From JBEKYD01 sp049509915 (lineage in GTDB: Bacteria; Acidobacteriota; Terriglobia; Bryobacterales; Bryobacteraceae): a DNA stretch of 53,292 bases. Within the stretch, counting starts at the first letter, position 1; every line of letters begins with the position of its first letter. Below are positions 25,246 through 34,738 of this stretch, in pieces. Below the pieces are notes generated by a model. That model was not told the DNA's origin, did no database searches, and worked only from the letters and a program-made list of their open reading frames with translations. Location of the stretch: the NCBI GenBank assembly GCA_049509915.1, contig JBEKZL010000021.1, positions 1 to 53,292 on the forward strand, read 5' to 3'. Both the position numbers and the translations under genes were made by a program.

Positions 25246-26412
25246 TCACCGCGCGGTGCGCGCGGCTGCCCGCGAAAGAATCTGCCAGGTGGCGTCCGCT
25301 ACCTCACCGGGCGTGCGGAACCGGCCCAGCTCGGCCTGAGATCGAATCGCGCGGTCGGCGCGCACCTCCGGCTGGGTTATGAGCGTCTTCAGTGCGCGTG
25401 CGATATCCGGCGGCTGATTGGGGTCAAACAGGAGAGCTGCTTCGCCGGCGATCTCCGGCATCGGCTGCACGTTGGAGCAAGCGATGGGTAACCGATATGT
25501 GAGCGCCTCTATCAGCGCTACCGGGCAGTTCTCACACGTGGACGGGAACACAAAGGCCGTGCATCCCCTTAGGAGCAGCCCGACTTGTTTGTGCGAGAGA
25601 GAACCCGTCAGCAATACCTGTCCCGGGAATCGCGATGCACTTCGCGCTGCGCTCTTCACTTCGGCAAGGTATCGGTCTTGCGGCACAGCATCCCCGACCA
25701 GGACTAGCTGCACGGTATCGGTCCCGATTAGGCCAAACGCAGCTATGAGTTCGACGAGATTTTTGTATGGGTATATATGCGACACGCATAGCAGGTAGGG
25801 AACGGAGATGCCTAAGGCGCGCGTGAGTGCCCCCACTTCGGAGGCCCCCGCCTCCACACATGTTGGGCGAGCGTGATAGAGCACCACTTCTTCCCGGGGC
25901 GGTCTCCTGGCAGTCTTCGTAGAGGTCCTGAGTCTGTGCCGAAACGTGTCGCTGAGGAATATAATGGCGGCGGCACGTCTGGCGGATGCCCGAATGAACC
26001 ATCGCAACACGAGCAGGCGGAGTCTGGTAGATATCCCGAACTTCCGCAACTCGCTTGCCGGAAGGAAAGGGGCCGCGTTTTGCAACATCACCACGGAGGC
26101 GGCGCCCGGAAAGAGAGGCGTCGTACTGGCGGGAGAAAACAGCACGTTGATCTTGTGCCGGAAGATAAGCAACGGTAGTAGCAGTTGCTCCGCAACGACA
26201 CGCAGTACAACGCCTCGATCACCGGGGGTGACCAGCACTATCCGCACATTGAGCGGAATGGGTCCGAGGCGTTGTAATGTGCCTGCACTTGTGAACACAA
26301 TCACGGTGTCGCCAATGTCTTCTGTCAGCTCAGCCCACCGGATAAGCAACTGCTGGAGGTGCTCTAGCGTGCCTCCTCTAATCTGGCCGAGTGCATTCAC
26401 GCCAAGGTGCAT
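25246..26412 (-). CDS. Glycosyltransferase family 4
   Basis: The 388-residue GT-B enzyme starts at ATG 26412 behind a GAGG site. MHLGVNALGQIRGGTLEHLQ is the typical acceptor-side start, and the donor domain contains YLLCVSHIYPYKNLVELIAA, VLVGDAVPQDRYLAE and the EX7E region in CENCPVALIEALTYRLPIAC. Transfer of a hexose to the growing repeat is the expected role. A 106-bp gap separates it from the next glycosyltransferase. Confidence 0.9.
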   Translation of the reverse strand: MHLGVNALGQIRGGTLEHLQQLLIRWAELTEDIGDTVIVFTSAGTLQRLGPIPLNVRIVLVTPGDRGVVLRVVAEQLLLPLLIFRHKINVLFSPASTTPLFPGAASVVMLQNAAPFLPASELRKFGISTRLRLLVLRWFIRASARRAAAIIFLSDTFRHRLRTSTKTARRPPREEVVLYHARPTCVEAGASEVGALTRALGISVPYLLCVSHIYPYKNLVELIAAFGLIGTDTVQLVLVGDAVPQDRYLAEVKSAARSASRFPGQVLLTGSLSHKQVGLLLRGCTAFVFPSTCENCPVALIEALTYRLPIACSNVQPMPEIAGEAALLFDPNQPPDIARALKTLITQPEVRADRAIRSQAELGRFRTPGEVADATWQILSRAAARTAR

Positions 26413-26776
26413 TGGCGAACCTCACGTTTCGCGCGCTTCGGCGTTCGGTTCTTCCGGACGGGGCCCAGCGCTAACCTCCAGCAGTGACTAGAGGCGGGCC
26501 TAACTCTTGGAGTTTCAATCGGAACATCTCCGTGGAGTTCTAAGACCGACGGCGGCAGACCGTGGGAGGCGCGCAATTGCACGGCTCTCCTGATCGTTGG
26601 GATCTCCAGTGGATCGAACCCCGCCCGCGGCACTTTCCTGAGCGTCACTTCGCTCCAACTGCGCTTATCGATTACCCAGGAATGGTGATCGGAATCAGAC
26701 AAGAACGGTAATCGATTTTGAGCGAATCGCCACCTGCGTCTTAGGTGCGGTCCGCACGTTCCCGGTTTCGAATCCG
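26413..26776. other. Intergenic stretch in polysaccharide cluster
   Basis: A minus-strand ORF overlaps this 364-bp gap, but its translation is Arg/Pro/Ser-rich with no domain and resembles no glycosyltransferase end. I see no RNA gene or clear hairpin. It may be a deleted gene remnant or carry an internal promoter. Confidence 0.4.
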
Positions 26777-27811
26777 TCACGAGCGCCATTTCGTTGTGTC
26801 GGCGAGCCATTGTTTCATCCGGGAGTGGATATCGTGGCCGCCTCGCATCACCTTGTCGTACCCACGCTGAGCGATTGCGCGTCTCTCGGAGTCGTGTTTT
26901 AGGTAGTATCTCGCTTTATCGATAAGCTCTGCCGTGGTTGAGAAGTACTCGGCTTCGATGCCTTCATCAAATAGGGCGCACATCGCTTCGGTGCGTTCCG
27001 ACAACAGGAAAACCCCGCAAGCAGGGATTTCAAATGAGCGCGTCGTGTAGTGGTCACGATTCCACCGGCTATAAAAGGACAGACCGATTCGACTGCCACA
27101 CAGTGCGTTTCGATAATCGTCGCCGAGGACAACGTGGGTGGGACCAAGCAACTTCCATACGTCGGACGGTAAGAGGCGCTTCGCGTGGTCTGGCTGGGTA
27201 TGCAGCCGGAGATCTAGACCGTTGCGGGCAATTTCGGTGAGATGATGGATCCGCTCGTCAGGCTCGAGGTGGCCCGCAAAACAGATATCGCACGACCACT
27301 TCCCAAGATCGTCGCGCGACGGTGTTCTGGGGTAGTCGATCCAAGGCCGGAAGTACGGCAGCAGCAGTTGGACATTTGGTACGCCAGCCGCTCTGAGATC
27401 GGATACATTGACGGCCCGAAACGCATGGAATCCGTCGTAGGCCGGCAGCGCCGGGTGAAGGTGCCGATACCGCAGGATCCCGCGCTTCACGCCAAACGGG
27501 TCGTCGTTATGGTAGCCGACAACGAAGGTGGCTTGCTTCAGTTCCCTCACCGTATCGAAATCAAAATAGTGCCCCTGATACAGCAGAGTGACGGCGGGTC
27601 TCAGGCTGTGGACCTGACGGACGAGAATCTTTCGTAACGTCGTAACGCCAGGCCCAGCCAGCAGCCGGCGTTCGACTCTTCCTAGCAGGCCCGGGAGCGT
27701 ATAGTCGTGGGAAGGGAACAGCGTCGTCTCGACGCCGATCTCTTGGAGCGCCCGGCACCATGCGGGTTCGTACATGTCCTCGAAAGCACCTTGAACGACT
27801 AGAATTCTCAT
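26777..27811 (-). CDS. CgeB-like glycosyltransferase
   Basis: ATG 27811 (MRILVVQGAFEDMYEPAWCR) is chosen over an upstream ATG that adds 30 low-quality residues. The 344-residue protein has LRPAVTLLYQGHYFDFDTVR and VVGYHNDDPFGVKRG, then CDICFAGHLEPDERIHHL, and the C-terminal domain GLSFYSRWNRDHYTTRSFEI, PACGVFLLSERTEAMCALFD and EYFSTTAELIDKARYYL. This C-terminal pattern belongs to the Glyco_trans_1_2/CgeB group. The substrate is unknown; the position indicates chain assembly. Confidence 0.85.
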   Translation of the reverse strand: MRILVVQGAFEDMYEPAWCRALQEIGVETTLFPSHDYTLPGLLGRVERRLLAGPGVTTLRKILVRQVHSLRPAVTLLYQGHYFDFDTVRELKQATFVVGYHNDDPFGVKRGILRYRHLHPALPAYDGFHAFRAVNVSDLRAAGVPNVQLLLPYFRPWIDYPRTPSRDDLGKWSCDICFAGHLEPDERIHHLTEIARNGLDLRLHTQPDHAKRLLPSDVWKLLGPTHVVLGDDYRNALCGSRIGLSFYSRWNRDHYTTRSFEIPACGVFLLSERTEAMCALFDEGIEAEYFSTTAELIDKARYYLKHDSERRAIAQRGYDKVMRGGHDIHSRMKQWLADTTKWRS

Positions 27812-27916
27812 TGCGCTCTTTACCGGCTGTTGTCTTGCCTGATCGAGAACTTTGCTCGCGCGATTGCGTGCCCGGTAGCCACTGGCGCCGCCGCCGCACA
27901 TGCACGGCGCCGGGTG

Positions 27917-28798
27917 TTAGGCGGTCATTATGATCGCGTTATTGTTAATCGGATACTCGCGGCCGCATCGTCTGCACTGTAGCAGGTTGATTCCTACCCT
28001 GTCACAGCCCGCCATGTTGCATGTTGTGCAGCGAAGAATAGGTGCGACGTCGAAGTCCCGGTTCCGTGCGCTCTGAGAGAGCAGCCTCCTAGTGACTGCC
28101 CGCGCAAGGACGCGAGCCTTCGCGGGGGGGCGGGCTTCGCAGAACTGCGGGGGCTGCCAAGCGCAGTCAACCTCTGGGTTCGAGATGAAATACTCGATGC
28201 GCTCGACCCAGTAGTGCCGAACGGCCAATGCTTCTGGCCACTTGGAGCCCGCACGGAAAAACCGGCTCTGTCTCAGGCTGCGGTGGTACATGCGGCGGAT
28301 CTCGGGGTCTGGGTCCCACCGTGCCTTCTTTGTTATGATTAGCCTGCCGTCATCTTCCGCGACTTCAAGGCGATGGAATGTGAACGGGTCAATTCGCTCG
28401 TAGAACGCTTTAGGCGTTTCGATATAGCCAGCGCGTCCGACTCGCATCAACTCCCGCAAGAACTGGCCTGGATCCGGAGAATGCTCGAGGACGTGCGAGG
28501 CGATAATGAAGTCGAATGACTTATCGACAAATGGAAGGTCTTCACATCGTCCAATCACGAGCGGCCGATCACGGACAAGTTGCTTCTCGATTCGTTCTGG
28601 CGAAGACTCAAATGCGTCCAGAAGTACATTCGCTCGCGGGTATGGGTTGCCCCCCGCACCGACTTCGAGGACGAGTGCGCCGGGTTCAACCGGGCAATGC
28701 AGTCGCCTCAGTGACCAAGCCAGTCTTCCAAGCCCGAGGCGCTCCGAGAACAGCATAGTCCGTGACTTATGCGCAAGTGCAGCGCTGACACAATTCAT
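27917..28798 (-). CDS. SAM-dependent methyltransferase with C-terminal zinc ribbon
   Basis: The 293-residue class I methyltransferase has the SAM site VLEVGAGGNPYPRANVLLDA, RCEDLPFVDKSFDFIIASHV, LEHSPDP and YIETPKAFYERIDPFTFHR. The C-terminus holds CTTCNMAGCDRVG and LLQCRRCGREYP, a probable zinc ribbon of the Trm112 kind fused in cis. In this cluster it most likely modifies a sugar, but the acceptor is unknown. Confidence 0.85.
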   Translation of the reverse strand: MNCVSAALAHKSRTMLFSERLGLGRLAWSLRRLHCPVEPGALVLEVGAGGNPYPRANVLLDAFESSPERIEKQLVRDRPLVIGRCEDLPFVDKSFDFIIASHVLEHSPDPGQFLRELMRVGRAGYIETPKAFYERIDPFTFHRLEVAEDDGRLIITKKARWDPDPEIRRMYHRSLRQSRFFRAGSKWPEALAVRHYWVERIEYFISNPEVDCAWQPPQFCEARPPAKARVLARAVTRRLLSQSARNRDFDVAPILRCTTCNMAGCDRVGINLLQCRRCGREYPINNNAIIMTA

Positions 28799-28816
28799 AT
28801 TGGCCGCCCGTCCGTC

Positions 28817-29950
28817 CTACCTCGCTGGTGTGCGGAAATCGCGGTCTGTGTCGCCGCCCGGGCTGTTTGGGCAAGTGATTCCATCGCCCCGAAGCAGAGC
28901 ACCCATTGTCGCTTTGGTTCGGTTTCGGACGAGGACCGGCGTGTGCCCAATAGCGCGTTTGACCAAGCGCACCATGCGCTCAGAGGCGCGTGCGCCCACA
29001 GTGCTCAGCAGCCAGCAATACGCCCAAAAGAGCCAGTGGTCACTAAGACCGAGACGCGCAAGTGCGGCGGCGTAGCGGCGGAACTCCTGGCGGGATAGAT
29101 GCTTCGCATGCATGGAGAGCATCGGAAAGGAGTATGCGGCCAAGTCACGACGCACTCCGGCGGGTATATCGGACCTAACCTCGTCACCTAAGGTGTTAGC
29201 GATTTCTAGAAGGCCGCTGATGAATGTAATCGAGTGTGCGGGGGTCGTTTTTTTCGGCTCGAAGCGCCCTCTTTCCACCTCTGAGGAGCCAAAGAAGTGC
29301 TCGCCTCCAACCCTTCTCACTGAGACGATATCCGACATGTAGTAACCATTCATTGTGGCGAGGATTCGGCCCGTAAGCCACACTTGATAGAGTAGGGTTC
29401 CATCGAACCTAGTCGTGGCATATTTGAGGGCGCTTTCACGGTGAACCGCCAATCCCGAAAGGAAAACGCTCTTTCGAAGAAATGAGACAACCGTGGTGCT
29501 TCCGGGCCCAAAGAGCAGGTCTCTGGGATAGTACCGATGGTACTCAATAACCTTGCCGCTGGACTTCTCTATCGACTGCCACGCCCTGAGAACGACGCCA
29601 ACGTTCGGATTCGCAACGGCAGCCTCCACTTTGGACAAGGCCCCATCGCAGAGAAGATCATCGTCGCCCATAAACAGGCAGTACGTTCCAGATGCCCGCT
29701 CCAGGAGGACGCGGAGATTTCCGTCGAATCCGAGATTTGAATCATTTGAGTGAAAGGTCACCGGAGTATTGGGATGCGTACGACAGAACTGCTCGAAGAC
29801 GATGCCTACTTCTGCCTTCCTCGGTGCACAGTCTTCAGAAATGACAATTTCCCAGCGGCCTTGGGGTTGTCGAGCTATGCTTGATAGCAACTCGCGAAGT
29901 TCCTCCGGCCGGTTATAAGAAGGAATGCAAACCGATATTATAGGGCGCAT
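28817..29950 (-). CDS. Glycosyltransferase family 2 (abequosyltransferase-like)
   Basis: The 377-residue inverting GT-A enzyme begins MRPIISVCIPSYNRPEELRE. It shows WEIVISEDCAPRK, NDSNLGFDGNLRVLLERASG and the metal-binding YCLFMGDDDLLCDGALSKVE. The architecture, with N-terminal GT2 and a long helical C-terminus, resembles RfbV-type enzymes that add a branching dideoxyhexose. It is separated by 6 bp from the preceding GT4 and 18 bp from the following methyltransferase. Confidence 0.9.
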   Translation of the reverse strand: MRPIISVCIPSYNRPEELRELLSSIARQPQGRWEIVISEDCAPRKAEVGIVFEQFCRTHPNTPVTFHSNDSNLGFDGNLRVLLERASGTYCLFMGDDDLLCDGALSKVEAAVANPNVGVVLRAWQSIEKSSGKVIEYHRYYPRDLLFGPGSTTVVSFLRKSVFLSGLAVHRESALKYATTRFDGTLLYQVWLTGRILATMNGYYMSDIVSVRRVGGEHFFGSSEVERGRFEPKKTTPAHSITFISGLLEIANTLGDEVRSDIPAGVRRDLAAYSFPMLSMHAKHLSRQEFRRYAAALARLGLSDHWLFWAYCWLLSTVGARASERMVRLVKRAIGHTPVLVRNRTKATMGALLRGDGITCPNSPGGDTDRDFRTPAR

Positions 29951-29956
29951 AGGATG

Positions 29957-31159
29957 TCACGATGAGGACAGGACCCCGTCGATCGCGGCGCAGAATCCGT
30001 CGATCTCGGCGTCTGGCAGGCACTGCGTCCGAACCACCTCTTGTGACCTCCCCCGCATCCGCGCTAGCGTTTCCGGCCTGAGGACGTCTATGAGCGCCCT
30101 AGCCAGACCGCCTTTGTCCCCAGCGTGAACGACTAGGCCATTCTCACCGTCAACGATGACCGTTCCAGCCGCCCCGCAAGCGTCCGTGGCAATTAGGGCG
30201 CAGCCTGCGATGGCTGCTTCGACAAACACCTTTCCGAAGGTATCCCGGTGGCTCGGAAGGGCTACCACGTCAGACGCCTCGTACAGCCACACCAGGTCGT
30301 CCCGGCTCAGCTCTCCCAAGAACTTCACTCGATCACGAACGCCCAGCTCCGCGGCCATGCTGAGGTAATCCTCCACGGTCCCGCCGACTCCGTTCCGCCG
30401 TTCCTCCCGGCCGGCGAATACGAATTGCGCGTCTATGTGGCGGGCCACTTCCGGAATCGCGGTAAGTAGGTCACGCACACCCTTGAAGGGGTGCATGTTT
30501 CCGACAAACGCAACAACGTGGGTACGCCCGCCACTCAGCACAGCACGTGGAAAGTTGTTAATCCTCAGGTGCCGGCTAGCCCACCGTTGCGCGAAGTCGT
30601 CGTATCCTCCGCTATATATAGCCCTGTACAGGGAGCACTCAGGAACACGATATAGCATCTGAAGGGTAACTTTGCTCACCTCGGTTTGGTAGATACACGC
30701 GTCACTCAATCGCAAAAGGATACGCTTCGCGGTCCTGATCGCCCATCGGCGCTTTCGTTCGATGGCGTAGGGGAGGGTCTGATTGACCGAGATAACGGTC
30801 TTGCGGAACGCCTTGGCGAGAATTGCGCACAGCAATGCGCTGGCACCCTGTAAACCGAAGAGCACTATCAGGTCGGAATCGAGGGCGCACCGCAGCGCGG
30901 CCCTCACGTTGCAGTTACTTACAGTCCCTTCGGGAACGTCCCCGCCGGGCAAGGACAGATAACGCCCCCGGATAGTTGAGGGAAGAAAGGGTATACCTGC
31001 GGTCCCCTCGTGTTCGTAGTGGAACACAGGGAAACATTTGAGGTTTATGCCGCGCGCCGTGAGCCGTCGCATGAACGAGGCCGTAACTTCTGACATGTCG
31101 TAAGTTAGACAGCCAACGGTGGTTGCGCGTCCAAGCCGCGGACTGGCTTCGGCCGTCAC
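29957..31159 (-). CDS. Glycosyltransferase family 4
   Basis: The 400-residue GT-B enzyme has N-terminal LTYDMSEVTASFMRRLTARG, DLIVLFGLQGASALLCAI and VISVNQTLPYAIE, then VAFVGNMHPFKGVRDLLTAI, FVFAGREERRNGVGG and the EX7E-type RDTFGKVFVEAAIAGCALIA followed by TDACGAAGTVIVDGENGLVV. The start overlaps the stop of the CmcI-like methyltransferase by 4 bp, so the two are translationally coupled. Confidence 0.92.
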   Translation of the reverse strand: MTAEASPRLGRATTVGCLTYDMSEVTASFMRRLTARGINLKCFPVFHYEHEGTAGIPFLPSTIRGRYLSLPGGDVPEGTVSNCNVRAALRCALDSDLIVLFGLQGASALLCAILAKAFRKTVISVNQTLPYAIERKRRWAIRTAKRILLRLSDACIYQTEVSKVTLQMLYRVPECSLYRAIYSGGYDDFAQRWASRHLRINNFPRAVLSGGRTHVVAFVGNMHPFKGVRDLLTAIPEVARHIDAQFVFAGREERRNGVGGTVEDYLSMAAELGVRDRVKFLGELSRDDLVWLYEASDVVALPSHRDTFGKVFVEAAIAGCALIATDACGAAGTVIVDGENGLVVHAGDKGGLARALIDVLRPETLARMRGRSQEVVRTQCLPDAEIDGFCAAIDGVLSSS

Positions 31160-31887
31160 TTAACTCTCCGCAAGTAGCCACGAGGGTTGAAGGTCAGGAG
31201 GTGGCGTTCGCATTCCCGATCTATCACGAACTGCGAATTGCGGGCCAGAAACATTTCGACCGCCTCCCAGGGCCCCTGCCCGTGTGTAGGAAAGCTTGGG
31301 TGGCCATTCACGTTTGTGTCTTCCACGATGATATACGAGTCGATGCTGACCAACTGTGCGTAGAGCTCTAGTTCGCGCGTGACATTCTCGCATCCGTGGT
31401 CAGAATCCAGAATGACCATAACCGGCGCACAACCTGTGACGAGGGCTTGTATGGCATCTGCTATAGGGCGGTCAGTCGAGTACCCTCTCATGGATGTAAT
31501 GCCAAGACTTTCGTTTGGATACTCGATTCGGGGGTTAATATCGACCGTGATTATTTTGAGTGGCAATCCGATGTTCCGAGCGACGTCCGCATAGAACAAG
31601 GCGGAGCCCCCAAATGCCGTGCCGGTCTCGACGAGGACCACGGGTCTAATTCGGTGGATTAACTCGGCTACCATCAGAAGATCACAGGGATTCTTCGTTA
31701 TCTTCACTCCGCGCCACGTCATTCTGTCGGCGATGCCCAGCATGTAGTAGAGGTCGTTAAACTGGTGGACAAGTTCCGACGCCTGCTGATTGGCAAGGAT
31801 CTCGGTGAGCCTGATTGGTATCCGCTGCGGTCTGGGGCGCACGAAATTGAGAAATCGCCTCGCGAATCTCGCTAATTTGGTTGTCAT
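31156..31887 (-). CDS. CmcI-family methyltransferase/hydroxylase-like protein
   Basis: ATG 31887 is chosen because homology begins there and it overlaps the polymerase stop (ATGA); longer starts run into the polymerase gene. The 243-residue protein shows VVLVETGTAFGGSALFYADV, IITVDINPR, PVMVILDSDHGCENVTRELE and YIIVEDTNVNGHP, the pattern of the cephalosporin hydroxylase (CmcI/RhmP-type) SAM-methyltransferase family, often found as sugar O-methyltransferases in surface polysaccharide clusters. Confidence 0.88.
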   Translation of the reverse strand: MTTKLARFARRFLNFVRPRPQRIPIRLTEILANQQASELVHQFNDLYYMLGIADRMTWRGVKITKNPCDLLMVAELIHRIRPVVLVETGTAFGGSALFYADVARNIGLPLKIITVDINPRIEYPNESLGITSMRGYSTDRPIADAIQALVTGCAPVMVILDSDHGCENVTRELELYAQLVSIDSYIIVEDTNVNGHPSFPTHGQGPWEAVEMFLARNSQFVIDRECERHLLTFNPRGYLRRVK

Positions 31888-33356
31888 AAGGATGCAGCCC
31901 TTTGGCGATTGCCGCAAAGCCGCTCTATAATGGCCAGCATGAGCGCGGGCGTACCGAGAAAGATCGCGTAAAGAGCAAGGATGCCAACTGTGCCGGCCAT
32001 CATCGAGCCTGGTATATGGGCTAAGCAGAACGCGGCAATTCCAATGGTTCCGATGTTGGTGCTGCCACGGATGAGTTGCAGGAGGAGTTTGGTAATTCGT
32101 CCGATTGCGTAGTATCCGACCATGACCCCTAGTAAGCCGAAATTGTAATAAAACTCGCAAACAGAGCCGGGAAGGATTCCGTTAATGTCTTGCTTGTTGA
32201 GTAGGTGCTGACCAATTTCGCTGGTAATGCTCCGTGTCTTCGGCATCGTGACCGAAGCATGGACAAAGCTTAGAACATTGTTTGCAGTGTTAGCAAAGTC
32301 GTTCGTGAGCGTTGCCCCTGCGGCAAAGCCGTTTTGATCCACCATCTCGATTCCGACGCCTATCATTGAAAACCTTCCCATTTGCCAGTCGAAGACGTCG
32401 GTGAACTGGCTGAGGGTCGCTTCGCCTGTTTTGTATCTTGCGACCGTAAACGTGAGGACGGTGAAGGCGGCGACCACTGCGAGCAAGACAAGCGCAGAGT
32501 CCATTTTGGCGCGGCGAAGGCGGCTATACAACACCCAGAGGGGGAAGATTCCCGCGATCGCGGCGAAGCGGCCTCCGGACCAGTAGCAGTTCCCCACGGT
32601 GATTACCGCAGCGGTTGCCAGCAGGCTGGTGCTGCCAATGCGGCTTCGGCCGACGCGCCCTCGCATCATGGCCAAGGCACCGAACGTCGCTCCCCAAGAC
32701 ATCCACTGTGACAAGTAGACGTATCTTGCAAATCCCCAGTCGATGAACCGCGACCGGTCAACGGTAGATAGAAAGCTTCCAAACGACTGGAACCCCGACA
32801 TCTGGAACAGTCTGAATGTGCCAAAGGCTGCCAGGGCGAAGACTCCAGCCGCTAAGGCAAGTAGTAATGCCGGAGCACGGACCGCAAGGGGGGGAGCATG
32901 GAAAGGCCGTTTCGTGCGGTCTCTCAGGCCGAGCCAGAGAGATCCGAAGGCCAAATTGATGAGTATCAGAGTGAGGTATGTGTAGCGGGCTTGTTGATCT
33001 GGATCGATGTAGGCATAGTCGAAAAAGCCCCGGCGAGCTAGCCCGCCCGAGCAGAGATGGAAGACCGCCGACATCGGATAGATCACCACGAACCCGACGG
33101 GGGCTAGTGCCTCTGCAAGATCGGGACGGCTTCTGAGATGCCGCCCCACAACGATGACCTGGATACAGAGTGTGGCGATCGCCAAAACAATTGCGGATGG
33201 TAGTGGAACCCTTTCGGTCCATGTCAGGCCGACAAAGCCGACCGCCGCCGCGATGCACGTGAGAACTACTGCCGGTAGCGCGCCTGAGTGTTCCTGTGTT
33301 GACTGGACCCGTGGCAAAGGTCTGTCGTAGCTGATGCGATCACAGGCGAGCCGCAT
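31884..33356 (-). CDS. O-antigen polymerase-like membrane protein (Wzy candidate)
   Basis: The 490-residue protein has about 11-12 hydrophobic helices and a large polar loop (VARYKTGEATLSQFTDVFDW to NKQDINGILPGSVCEFYYNF). The GxxxGSVCEFYYNFGLLGVM segment resembles the conserved loop of O-antigen polysaccharide polymerases. Poor sequence conservation is normal for Wzy, so the call rests on topology, loop and location between the flippase and glycosyltransferases. It would polymerise lipid-linked repeats on the periplasmic face. Confidence 0.8.
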   Translation of the reverse strand: MRLACDRISYDRPLPRVQSTQEHSGALPAVVLTCIAAAVGFVGLTWTERVPLPSAIVLAIATLCIQVIVVGRHLRSRPDLAEALAPVGFVVIYPMSAVFHLCSGGLARRGFFDYAYIDPDQQARYTYLTLILINLAFGSLWLGLRDRTKRPFHAPPLAVRAPALLLALAAGVFALAAFGTFRLFQMSGFQSFGSFLSTVDRSRFIDWGFARYVYLSQWMSWGATFGALAMMRGRVGRSRIGSTSLLATAAVITVGNCYWSGGRFAAIAGIFPLWVLYSRLRRAKMDSALVLLAVVAAFTVLTFTVARYKTGEATLSQFTDVFDWQMGRFSMIGVGIEMVDQNGFAAGATLTNDFANTANNVLSFVHASVTMPKTRSITSEIGQHLLNKQDINGILPGSVCEFYYNFGLLGVMVGYYAIGRITKLLLQLIRGSTNIGTIGIAAFCLAHIPGSMMAGTVGILALYAIFLGTPALMLAIIERLCGNRQRAASL

Positions 33357-33358
33357 GG

Positions 33359-34738
33359 TCAGTTCGAGTTTCCCTTCTCTCTTCGATGTACCAAGGCGGC
33401 AAGCCAGGATGTATGAAGCGCCTGCGTTAGCACCACGGCTATCGAAACTCCCATCGAGCCAAACTTATATCCCAAGCCGCAGTTGAGTGAAATGCCAATT
33501 GCGGCGCAGGCGAAGCGGGGCCGCAGGAGGGGCTGCGGGTGCCAGATCAGTAGCGCCTGCTTAATCACTTCGCTGCTTCCAGCTAGCCCGCCAGCGACGA
33601 CCAGTATCGGCCAGAGGTTCATTGCGCGCTGGTAGTGTGGCCCTACTACTAGCCGGAAGACGGGGCCGCGGGTGACCAGGGCTCCAACGGTTGCAACCGC
33701 TGTTAATCCCAATGATGCGAGGAATACGCGCCAGTTGAGCTTCAGCGCGGAGCGTAGCCGTTCGCCGGTCTGAGTTGCGCCCACTCGCAGGAACAATATC
33801 GGGGAGAAGACGACGACGGCGATGTTGGCCGCCATCGAGATGGGGTAGTAACCGAACTGAAACGCTACCGCGTACAGCCCTACCTCCGCCGCACCTGCTA
33901 ACGTGGCGATCGCCCAGCGGTCCGAAGTAGCTAACAGCCAAGTTGGCACGCCCATGACGATTAGGGGCCACGCATATCCAAACAGTCGTCCTGTCATGCG
34001 GTGTCGAAAGTCGATGTGGGCTTTTAGCGCACCGCTAGGAAACGCTCGATAGAAGAATACGATTTGGGATGCGAAAACAACGACTGACGCGGCCGCATAG
34101 CCGGCCATCGCAGCGGCAGTGGAATTTGGAACGAACCCTAAAGCGCCCACGGCCAGGAGGGGCCGGAGCCACTGGAGAAGACCTTGGTGGAAGGCCACGA
34201 TACGCCGCTGTCTGAGAGCCGACTGAAGAGCATCGAGCGTAACGCCGAAGCCGTTGACGATTGAAAAGAAGCAGGTCCAGCAGAGCAGGGGTGCCAGTTC
34301 GCCTCTACCACACAGAAGCAGCGCCCCGGAGGTCGCCGCCAAGCCCACAGTGACCGCAGCGACGCTCCCTGCAAGAAGGGACAGCATCCCGACCATCAAC
34401 TCGTCAACCGAATGCTCCTCAAGGGCGATGGAGTAGTAGCGCAACGCTGCCTGCCCGATCGGGGAGTACAGCAGCGCTTGTGAGAGGGCCGCAACTGAAA
34501 GCCCCAAAGCCAGGGCACCGTAAGTTTCTGGCAGGAGCTTACGACTGAGTACCCGAATTGCAAAGACAGCACCGCTGGCCGATAGTGCTTGTCCCGAAAA
34601 AACCCAAAAGGACTCAGAGAGGATGCGAACGCCCCCGGCAGATCCGAGGTCTGGCCTGAAAACCGATGGGCGGTCGCCTCCAATTCCCACATCTGCATCA
34701 ACACGCCCTGGATCGAGATCACCTGGGTATGTGTTCAC
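33359..34738 (-). CDS. Oligosaccharide flippase (Wzx/MATE-like)
   Basis: The 459-residue ORF opens with GTG 34738. The first 36 residues are polar, and the membrane domain begins at RILSESFWVFSGQALSASGA, followed by about 12-14 helices including FAIRVLSRKLLPETYGALAL, which is the PxxFGxxxL-type start of polysaccharide transporters. Wzx proteins move the lipid-linked repeat across the inner membrane. It is the first gene of the minus-strand cluster, 2 bp before the polymerase, so its upstream region should hold the main promoter. Confidence 0.88.
   Translation of the reverse strand: MNTYPGDLDPGRVDADVGIGGDRPSVFRPDLGSAGGVRILSESFWVFSGQALSASGAVFAIRVLSRKLLPETYGALALGLSVAALSQALLYSPIGQAALRYYSIALEEHSVDELMVGMLSLLAGSVAAVTVGLAATSGALLLCGRGELAPLLCWTCFFSIVNGFGVTLDALQSALRQRRIVAFHQGLLQWLRPLLAVGALGFVPNSTAAAMAGYAAASVVVFASQIVFFYRAFPSGALKAHIDFRHRMTGRLFGYAWPLIVMGVPTWLLATSDRWAIATLAGAAEVGLYAVAFQFGYYPISMAANIAVVVFSPILFLRVGATQTGERLRSALKLNWRVFLASLGLTAVATVGALVTRGPVFRLVVGPHYQRAMNLWPILVVAGGLAGSSEVIKQALLIWHPQPLLRPRFACAAIGISLNCGLGYKFGSMGVSIAVVLTQALHTSWLAALVHRREKGNSN

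Noticed and set aside
26397..26810. Minus-strand ORF filling the gap between two glycosyltransferase genes
   Set aside because: It overlaps both neighbours and its composition is not protein-like; kept only as an intergenic note.
31888..32160. Longer start for the CmcI-like methyltransferase
   Set aside because: The extra 91 residues lie inside the polymerase gene and lack homology; ATG 31887 fits the overlap and the family start.
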